Source of the DNA: a virus
Strand: one strand, 5' to 3'
IMG/VR virus record: IMGVR_UViG_3300035698_012813
Coordinates: 1-30,243 of that record
DNA: 30,243 nt
Shown piece after piece: positions 5,784-11,800 of this stretch. Each line of letters starts with the position of its first letter. Positions within the stretch are counted from its first letter, which is position 1. The notes beneath the pieces were generated by a model. It was not told the DNA's origin and searched no databases. It saw nothing but the letters and a program-made list of their open reading frames with translations. The position numbers and the translations under genes were made by a program.

Positions 5784-6228
5784 ATTTAAAGAACAGATGG
5801 ATAAGCTCTTAATATTCTATCGGGATCCACCTCCAGGATCCAATGAGCTCTACTGGAAATCTCTATGTGAAACATCCTATAAGACATTCGAGAAAGCCTG
5901 TGATGTTATCATCAACACATACGATAAAGACTCCTTCCCTAAGCCGAAGGTCTTTAATGATGCGGTCGCTGAGGTTTCAAAGAAAGGAACTCCATCTCCA
6001 CCAGCCAACTCAATCAACTGTCCATACTGCCGTGGGATAGGACTCTCAATACTTGAGGAGAAAGGATCCTCAGGTGTTGCTCATCCATGCTCCTGCAGGA
6101 AGGGACAAACATATCAACTTTCTTTTGATAAAGCTCGGATCAAAGCAGAGGCCAGGCGTAGAGAGATGATGCCGGAGAACATAGAAGAGGAGCCTACTCT
6201 TCCAGAGACAGCTCCGGATCCATATTAG
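5770..6228 (+). CDS. Zinc-motif protein, possible helicase loader, 152 aa
   Basis: The start at 5770 is chosen because GGAGG (5756-5760) lies nine bases upstream; a GTG at 5761 directly abuts it. Residues about 1-70 are helical with Tyr/Phe/Trp and Lys-Pro residues, resembling the N-terminal region of small phage loader-like proteins that follow an initiator gene. Cys84, Cys87, Cys107 and Cys109 form a zinc-ribbon-like site. The tail is Glu/Pro-rich and ends Asp-Pro-Tyr, like SSB. Overlap of 14 bases with the initiator gene implies coupling. Loader or primosome function is inferred from position and the helical N-terminus; no ATPase motif is present, so it is not a DnaC-type ATPase. Confidence 0.6.
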   Translation: MNRTEFKEQMDKLLIFYRDPPPGSNELYWKSLCETSYKTFEKACDVIINTYDKDSFPKPKVFNDAVAEVSKKGTPSPPANSINCPYCRGIGLSILEEKGSSGVAHPCSCRKGQTYQLSFDKARIKAEARRREMMPENIEEEPTLPETAPDPY

Positions 6229-6236
6229 GGGGAACA

Positions 6237-6542
6237 ATGGACATTGTAATTTATATGAACCCCACTGACTTTGAGCACAAAACCTCACTTCCAGTTATCT
6301 ACGCATATTGGGAAATGAGGCGATATCCCAAACGCTTCGGACCTCAAGATAATATCTATATTGCTGCCAAGGGAAAGGTCCAGGGCTTCGTTGAATGTTA
6401 CGAATACAATCCAGACGGATCCACAGAAACCATAGTGTGGAGCTCCGATACATGGATGCCTCTCACTGAAGACGTCCCATGTAAACCCTTCAGGGGATTC
6501 AGATACAAATGGTGGAGGAACAATGAAAGTAATCGCACTTGA
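6237..6542 (+). CDS. Hypothetical protein, possible PUA/ASCH-like fold, 101 aa
   Basis: The ATG follows AGGGGG by four bases. The central part (residues about 36-75) has short beta-strand-like segments, including Asn-Ile-Tyr-Ile-Ala-Ala-Lys-Gly followed by Gly-Phe-Val-Glu-Cys-Tyr-Glu. This resembles the core of PUA/ASCH-like small domains that bind RNA or modified bases, but the similarity is only by eye and weak. The C-terminal Phe-Arg-Gly-Phe-Arg-Tyr-Lys-Trp-Trp is strongly basic and aromatic. It overlaps the HAD gene by 20 bases and is part of the replication operon. Function unknown. Confidence 0.65.
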   Translation: MDIVIYMNPTDFEHKTSLPVIYAYWEMRRYPKRFGPQDNIYIAAKGKVQGFVECYEYNPDGSTETIVWSSDTWMPLTEDVPCKPFRGFRYKWWRNNESNRT

Positions 6543-6882
6543 TATCGATGGTACAATTCTCAAGTTGGGAGCCTGGCAGGGGATCGATCACTTTGGAAAA
6601 CCTTTCCCTCACGCAAAGAAGTGTCTTGATTTTTTAAAGAAACAGGGATTCACTATCATCATCCACTCCTTCAGGTTAAATCCGGATATAGATGATTGGC
6701 CACTGCCACGCCTCCGGATGAACGTCGAGGATATCCTTGGCCAACATGGGATCCCTTATGACTACATCTTTACAGGGATTGGGAAACCACTGGCTGATTT
6801 TTATGTAGACGATCGAGCTGTTCACTTCACTGGAGATTGGGAGGCCACGATGAAAGAGATCATAGGGAGGGCAGCACGATGA
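6523..6882 (+). CDS. HAD-superfamily phosphatase-like protein, 119 aa
   Basis: Motif I is Asp7-Ile-Asp9-Gly-Thr11 near the N-terminus, the catalytic nucleophile and acid of HAD hydrolases. Motif II is probably Ser49 after a hydrophobic strand (Thr-Ile-Ile-Ile-His-Ser). Lys88 in Gly-Lys-Pro-Leu and Tyr94-Val-Asp96-Asp97-Arg98 supply motifs III and IV. The chain is very short, with no cap domain, so it may act on large or phosphopeptide/nucleic-acid substrates, or on nucleotides. GGAGG lies four bases before the ATG, inside the upstream gene. It shares ATGA with the RusA gene. Such minimal HAD proteins are common in phage replication regions; the substrate cannot be read from sequence. Confidence 0.85.
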   Translation: MKVIALDIDGTILKLGAWQGIDHFGKPFPHAKKCLDFLKKQGFTIIIHSFRLNPDIDDWPLPRLRMNVEDILGQHGIPYDYIFTGIGKPLADFYVDDRAVHFTGDWEATMKEIIGRAAR

Positions 6883-7283
6883 CTAATTTAATGACAGAGA
6901 TCCAACTGGAGATCCCACGAACACCGCCATCGTATAGTCAGATCATACGGATGAGGGTTAGAGATCGGATCCAGTTGAAGAAACTCTGGAGGCAAGAGGT
7001 TCAGGTTGCAGCTATGGAACTTAAAGAACTGGAAACGACAGGTCCACATGCCACATGGAAAAAGGGATTTAAAAATATAACGATCAAACAATTTCGAACG
7101 AGACTGATTAGGGATCCGGATAATTTATATGCCAGTATTAAGCCGATCATGGACGCGCTTAAACACGGTGGCCTAATCATCGATGACGACTTTAAAAATA
7201 TTCATCTCCAAGCTGTAGTCCAATCAAGGGCAACAGGTGAATCTTTAGTAAAGACTGTGATTATTATTTCGGATCCGGAATAA
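6879..7283 (+). CDS. rusA: RusA-family Holliday junction resolvase, 134 aa
   Basis: The signature is clear: Arg78-Asp79-Pro-Asp81-Asn82-Leu, then Ile-Met-Asp92-Ala-Leu, then Gly-Leu-Ile-Ile-Asp102-Asp103-Asp104. These give the acidic metal-binding residues of RusA endonucleases, which cut Holliday junctions as dimers and may clear branched DNA before packaging. The start at 6879 overlaps the HAD stop (ATGA) and has GGGAGG (6865-6870) eight bases upstream; an in-frame start at 6837 is poorer. A Pro-rich N-terminus (Pro13, Pro16, Pro17) is also typical of the family. It is the last gene of the + strand arm and its stop lies within the palindrome at 7262-7285. It ends Ser-Asp-Pro-Glu. Confidence 0.93.
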   Translation: MTNLMTEIQLEIPRTPPSYSQIIRMRVRDRIQLKKLWRQEVQVAAMELKELETTGPHATWKKGFKNITIKQFRTRLIRDPDNLYASIKPIMDALKHGGLIIDDDFKNIHLQAVVQSRATGESLVKTVIIISDPE

Positions 7284-7285
7284 TA
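7262..7285. other. Near-perfect 24-bp palindrome at the convergent junction
   Basis: The sequence is symmetric about GGATCC (7271-7276), with 11 of 12 base pairs matching and the remaining T/G position able to wobble in RNA. Both RNA strands could form an A/U-rich hairpin with a GAUC loop. It contains the RusA stop codon and ends three bases before the stop of the opposing gene. It may be a weak bidirectional terminator or a protein-binding site. Confidence 0.55.
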
Positions 7286-7287
7286 TC

Positions 7288-7446
7288 CTAATCCTTCTTG
7301 TCTGTTTTATTATGTCCAGGTGAGGAATAAAGGGACCTCTGCTGGATAACCGCATCTCTTTTATTATCATGGCAACCAACTGTCTCTCCGGTTTCTTTGT
7401 TCCGGACACAGGTCTGTGATCCTTTTCTGAATGTTTCCCACGGCAT
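7288..7446 (-). CDS. Small conserved-motif phage protein, 52 aa
   Basis: AGGAGG lies five bases before this ATG on the - strand, a very strong start. The sequence contains Cys13-Val-Arg-Asn-Lys-x-Thr-Gly-Glu-x-Val-Gly-Cys25-His, then a helix ending Gln-Gln-Arg-Ser-Leu-Tyr40. From memory, this Cys-Val-x-Asn-x-x-Thr-Gly to Cys-His spacing followed by an Ala-x-x-Gln-x-Arg-x-Leu-Tyr helix recurs in many phage-encoded small proteins and as a tail on larger phage proteins; its function is not known to me. It is the last gene of the late arm and stops four bases from the RusA stop. It overlaps no other supported gene. Confidence 0.75.
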   Translation of the reverse strand: MPWETFRKGSQTCVRNKETGETVGCHDNKRDAVIQQRSLYSSPGHNKTDKKD

Positions 7447-7455
7447 AGGTACCTC

Positions 7456-7644
7456 CTATAATACTCGTTCCACATGGCCACAAATGAGTGGACATTTCTT
7501 TACGATCTCCCATCCCAACCTCTCATACTTACAACATGCAGAGGTGAGGACGAGCTTTGCTTTTCCACAGTTAGGACAGTCCTGCTGGAGTGTCATCCCA
7601 TCACTCTCGGTCTCTGGGACCATATCAAGGCTATCGACACCCAT
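7456..7644 (-). CDS. Small zinc-ribbon-like protein, 62 aa
   Basis: Cys23-Pro-Asn-Cys26-Gly, Cys37-Cys38 and Cys51-Pro-Leu-Ile-Cys55-Gly could form one zinc site with spare cysteines, and the strands between them look like a zinc ribbon. The start is uncertain. The ATG at 7644 has no good ribosome-binding site but overlaps the stop of the upstream 45-aa peptide gene by 14 bases, so translational coupling or a frameshift from that gene is possible. An in-frame TTG at 7701 would give 81 aa, and internal Met8 or Met17 could give shorter forms. No specific role can be assigned; it belongs to the cysteine-rich cluster at the end of the late operon. Confidence 0.6.
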   Translation of the reverse strand: MGVDSLDMVPETESDGMTLQQDCPNCGKAKLVLTSACCKYERLGWEIVKKCPLICGHVERVL

Positions 7645-7768
7645 GGCAGCTCGAGCATTGTCGGCACGTGTATCTATTTTCCGATGCCTTAATGATATCA
7701 AACATGAATTTCATTTCCGTGACTTTCTTCATGGTGGGTTTCTCGTAGGACTTCTTTTTTTCTTTCAT
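7631..7768 (-). CDS. Cysteine-tailed 45-aa peptide with RiPP-leader-like motif
   Basis: GGAGG is four bases before the ATG at 7768. The N-terminal 30 residues are Lys/Met-rich and include Tyr8-Glu-Lys-Pro11-Thr-Met, a Tyr-x-x-Pro-x-hydrophobic motif that in lasso-peptide and some other RiPP leaders is bound by the RiPP recognition element. The C-terminus carries Cys35, Cys38, Cys41 and Cys44 at exact three-residue spacing. This could be a modified core peptide, a zinc site or an iron-sulphur ligand set. No RiPP maturation enzyme is seen in the window. The gene overlaps the end of the upstream 136-aa gene by 71 bases and the next by 14. It is real on start-site grounds, but its function is open. 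Confidence 0.65.
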   Translation of the reverse strand: MKEKKKSYEKPTMKKVTEMKFMFDIIKASENRYTCRQCSSCHGCR

Positions 7769-8108
7769 CTTTCCTCCAATATTGACATGCCTGGATCCGG
7801 CCATGGTGTTCAAGTATGTAGTTTTTAAAGGATCCATTCTTATGACTATCACAGTGAGAGTGATTAACCTTCACTCCCTTGTGGAATATACCACATGAGC
7901 AGCAAAGTTTCTTCTCTCCATGTATGTGCTCATATAAAACAATCGGATCATCTCGGCGCTGCTTTAGTATGGATAGGATCTCATTAATAGACCCTTTGTC
8001 TCGCCGGCCCCAAAAGAACTCAAGGAGATAATGAACATACTCTGATACCAGGTGGAATCCTACCAGGATGGTGACAAGGACGGCCCAAAGATCAGTTTGT
8101 TTTACCAT
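7698..8108 (-). CDS. Membrane-anchored Cys/His-rich protein, holin candidate, 136 aa
   Basis: Residues about 7-31 form one hydrophobic segment, likely a transmembrane helix, followed by Arg/Lys. Residues about 68-87 hold Cys-Cys-x-Cys-Gly, then His, His and Cys-x-x-His, which could bind a metal. The C-terminal 45 residues are very polar and overlap the 45-aa peptide gene, so part of this tail may be only a by-product of overlap or a frameshift. It starts inside the end of the 89-aa gene without a strong ribosome-binding site. Position after the endolysin and a membrane segment suggest a lysis role (holin or spanin-like); this is inference. Confidence 0.55.
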   Translation of the reverse strand: MVKQTDLWAVLVTILVGFHLVSEYVHYLLEFFWGRRDKGSINEILSILKQRRDDPIVLYEHIHGEKKLCCSCGIFHKGVKVNHSHCDSHKNGSFKNYILEHHGRIQACQYWRKDERKKEVLRETHHEESHGNEIHV

Positions 8109-8361
8109 TCTTCACATAGTTCCATAGGTTTCCAATGTTTTCATCGGTCCTTTCTACTGCAGTAACTAAAAACTTATGCCTCTCCACCAGCTTTGTGAGC
8201 TCCTTCCCTCTGCGTTCGCACTCTTCGCTATGACCTGGTATCATCTCGAGATCGATCTTACCGTTATTCTTTTTATCCTTGACTGCTTTCCACAAGATCC
8301 CAAGGATGATCACTATAATCACAAGGATATTTGTTATGATTCCAATTAGTTGTTCGTTCAT
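8092..8361 (-). CDS. Small single-pass membrane protein, holin/spanin candidate, 89 aa
   Basis: Residues about 5-25 are a continuous Ile/Leu/Val transmembrane helix, directly followed by Lys-Ala-Val-Lys-Asp-Lys-Lys. The rest is a charged helix rich in Glu, Arg and Lys, possibly a coiled coil, with a single Cys near residue 48. Topology N-out/C-in or the reverse cannot be decided. Phage genes of this size and shape directly after the endolysin are often holins or inner-membrane spanins. It lies 24 bases after the endolysin stop, with AAGGA upstream, and overlaps the next gene by 17 bases. Confidence 0.65.
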   Translation of the reverse strand: MNEQLIGIITNILVIIVIILGILWKAVKDKKNNGKIDLEMIPGHSEECERRGKELTKLVERHKFLVTAVERTDENIGNLWNYVKNGKTN

Positions 8362-8385
8362 GCACCTGTCCTTAATTAAATTCTT

Positions 8386-8838
8386 TTACCATCTTACGCC
8401 CTCGATCCATGAGGCCATTGGTTTTGGCACCACCAGGTAGGCATTGTCTATGTGGACAAGAGTCTTTGGAGGATTCATGTTTATGTATGAAGTGACTCCG
8501 ATCCTGAATTCAGGGAACCGGTTGTTCACCAGCTCTACAAATTCCAAACACTCCGGAGCTGTATTGAAGTCATTATCAAGGGCCCAAAAGAAATGGGGAG
8601 AGCAGCAAGCCTTTGTCTTTCCACCGAGAACTAAGTTGGCCTGGTACCTGGAGCACCGGTATCCTCCACCTTTACTGATGGGAATCGGTCTTCCCCATTC
8701 GTCCCTGCAGACCTGCCACTTCTGAAAGTTGCTGGCATAGAACGGAGTTGTCAGCAGATCCGGAGGGAGCTGGCCACAGCATGGACACTGAAACTCTTTG
8801 ATGGATATATTTATTCCTGGGAAGATGGGCTCACTCAT
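8386..8838 (-). CDS. M15-type peptidase endolysin, 150 aa
   Basis: The pattern of zinc D,D-peptidases of the M15 family is visible: Gly59-Tyr60-Arg61-Cys62 near the substrate strand, Ser80-Pro-His82 with Ala86-Leu-Asp88 (the first His and Asp zinc ligands), and Leu127-Val-His129-Ile-Asp131 (the second His). Phe16-x-Cys18-x-Cys20-Cys21-Gly near the N-terminus is often found in phage members. These enzymes cut peptide cross-links of peptidoglycan at lysis. No signal peptide is seen, so release would need the neighbouring holin candidates. The start overlaps the stop of the 1823-aa gene (ATGA) and is preceded by GAGGAG. One departure: extra Cys at 78 and 79 before the His motif. Confidence 0.82.
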   Translation of the reverse strand: MSEPIFPGINISIKEFQCPCCGQLPPDLLTTPFYASNFQKWQVCRDEWGRPIPISKGGGYRCSRYQANLVLGGKTKACCSPHFFWALDNDFNTAPECLEFVELVNNRFPEFRIGVTSYINMNPPKTLVHIDNAYLVVPKPMASWIEGVRW

Positions 8839-11800
8839 TTCTTTTTCTCCTCCTCTATATCATCCATCATCTTCTGGATAAATATTTGGATCCGATCGAC
8901 GGCCTTGTCTGCATCTTCCTCTTTCTCGAATGGCTTATCCCTCATGAGCCTATTGAATTCTTTGACTGTAAAGTTCATCCTCCACATCATTCGTTTTTCT
9001 GCCCTGTTTCTTAGGTATGGAAGAGTAAACCACCGGAAGAAGTGAGCCATCTTTCCCATGTCCTTGTGCATGGCCTCGATCGCTTGCTTCCTTTTCCCCG
9101 GGGTGTCTTCAGCTACTACCTCCAGCATCCGGAGGATCCTCTTAAGGGAATACTCAAGGATGTCGGTACCTATCTTGGCCGAAGACTCAAGGCCTGGCCG
9201 GTAGATAGGCTCACCTGCAGGATCTGTATTCTGAACCACTTCATAGATGAGCTGCAGGAAAGGATGGAAGTCCCACTTGGCCCTATCTATAAAGCCTTGG
9301 ATCTTATCGGGCTCATTGGCCAACGTCCGGAACCGGTGCCAGTATCTCATAAGCACGTTGTCCGGGCTGCTCATGTATTGGACCAGCTCTTTCTCTTCGC
9401 CGTCGCTGATCACGTCCTTGGAGTATCTCAGTCCGAACCGGTCTTTCTTATATCCCAGGACCTTTGTCATAAACCATTCTCGTATAAGCATCCCACCGAC
9501 CAGGCCTATAATGGCCTTGCCCATGGCGCGTTGATATCTCTTGGATCTGCCAGGCCCTTCCGGAATGGATCCATCGATAGGATCTTCGAAGAGATCTCCT
9601 GGAGGAAGGGCTGCGGATCCGGTGGCCTCTTTCTTTCCCTTGAACAACATCCTGCCAAACTCTTTTACCATCTCGGACTGAGCTGAGATCATCGAGATCC
9701 GGAATGAAGGAGTGAAGAGAACCTTGTTTAAGATCTTCCGTGTGGCCGGAGGGATAGAGGCATAGTCGGCATGGAGCTTGGCTGCGATCTGAGCTGCCTC
9801 CATCGGAGTGGCACCTAGACTGAGCTGGTGATGGTACGTGACCAGCCTGATCAGGTTGTCACCCCACCATGCAATCTCCCATGACCAATGATATGGATTA
9901 ATCTTCTTGAACCGTTGCCAAAAGTGATCCTTGTTTATAAGATCCTTTATCTCTTTATCAAACTGCTTCCATCCTGGAGTGAACGGAGTGGAGAATCCTG
10001 CCCAGTAGTGCATGTTCCAATAGTGTAGATCCTTGTTCTTCATGCTGAGAGCTGCACTTCGAAGAGCTCCCGGGGTCTTCCATGGAGACAATATTCCTAA
10101 CCAGAAATATTGGATTGCATCGTACATCGGAAGGAAGAGAGGATTGTAGAACTGCAGCACTTTGACAGCTCCAAGAAAAGCTCCGAGCTTAGGGTGCATG
10201 AATCCTTGTTTGGTAAGATTTCTCTCCAGCCAGGTCGTCAATGCCGGATGCCCCTTGTACCCCTTCAACGATGGATATCTTTTTGTGTCGAATGACTGAA
10301 AAGTTTTCGGAGCCTCATCTGCCGGCACGATCATCTTGTCAGTTTTGGCAGCTCTGAAGGCATCGGCAAGGGCAGACTTGAGTCCGACCTGGTGGCCGTA
10401 GGCAGCCATGACTCTTCGGGCATCGAGATCTACCGGCTTTATTTTCCCCTCTTCCAAAAGCTCTTTGGCAAAAGCCTCCATGTCTAAACTCTTTCTCTTT
10501 TTAAAGAATTCAGATATCACCTTTACACCATCGGCCGGATCCGAATCCCACCAGGCTTGCATCCAGAGCTTCGGAATGTGGACATACCTTGTTCCGGACT
10601 TCTTCAGGAATTCGATGGAGTTCTCAAGCTGCTTGATCTTGTCTCGGATCTTCTTCCCCCTTTCATTTGAAAGGCCACGCTTTTTCAATACATCATTGTA
10701 GCTTGAGATCTCACCCTTCATATATTTGATTGCACTATAGGGCCAGAGGTCATCGATGATTCCCTTCCTCTGCAGCTCTCTTCCCCATACATCAAAGAAG
10801 GTTCGGACTGCTCTCACTGGAGCATGGAACTTCGTCCTGTCTGCCGGTGTCATCTGTCCGAAGTGTCTCCTGGGAGTAGAGGCAACAAACAATATGCGCT
10901 GCCAATCAGAGTCTGAGAGATCCTTAAACTGTTTCATCATTTTTTTGATCTGATTCTTTACCTGCTCCAGGACAGCGTTTGTTCTAGGGTGAAGGGCCTT
11001 GAGTGCCAGGCCGGTCCGGTCAGCTCCCAAAGATTTAAAGTGTGGCTCGATCTGGAAGAACTTAGAGAGTTGGGGCCCATACTTTTTAATCTCGGATCCG
11101 AAAGGGAATCCGGAATAGAGCTCCGTCTTATCTTCCGTGGGATCTGTCCACTTCTGCCACTCTTCTTTTGACTTTGTTTTTACGTCTCGAATAACTTCCT
11201 TCATAAACAATTCTTGCTGCGCCGGCGATAGGATCTCACCGTACTTACCGATGAAGGCCGGACTCACCGTAAGCTTATCTTCTATCCCTAGTTTCTTCGC
11301 ATAATCTTTTATACTTTGGATCCGATCTCCAGTGATCTCTCCAAGTTTTTCAGTGTCACCAAGGGGAGTCTTCACTGAGACTTTAACGAGATAGGACTTC
11401 CCTTTAGGGGGTTTTACTTCTGTTGCTGCAGGAGATTTCTTGGGGCTTCCAGGAACGACAGGATCTTGACGTTTCTGGAGCGTCGTCTTTTTCGGCGAAA
11501 CTTTAGTAGGCTTTTGCTTGGGGATCTCCAGTTGACCAGCCTCTTTTTCAACTAAGTCTAATTGCTTTGGCGCCGGCTTCCCGAACTTGGGCACGATCGT
11601 TTTGGCCAGCTTGATTGGAGGTGTCGGTGGAGGTGGCGCTGCCGGTGCACCACTCCGTGGGGCAATCAGTTTCGGTTGAGCTTCGGCATCACTTTCTCTC
11701 CAGAGTCTCCGGATCCCCTTGTTTAATGCGTCCCTGGATCCTACTGCTGAGAGCTCCGAGAAGAGATCCACACCAAATTCTTCTTCAAATTGCTTGGCAG

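Noticed and set aside
7245-7481. 78-aa frame on - strand overlapping the RusA end
   Set aside because: The 52-aa frame in the same region has AGGAGG at ideal distance and a conserved-looking Cys pattern; the 78-aa frame has neither.
9042-9686. 214-aa open frame on + strand
   Set aside because: Lies entirely opposite the coding C-terminal half of the 1823-aa gene, against the direction of the late operon.
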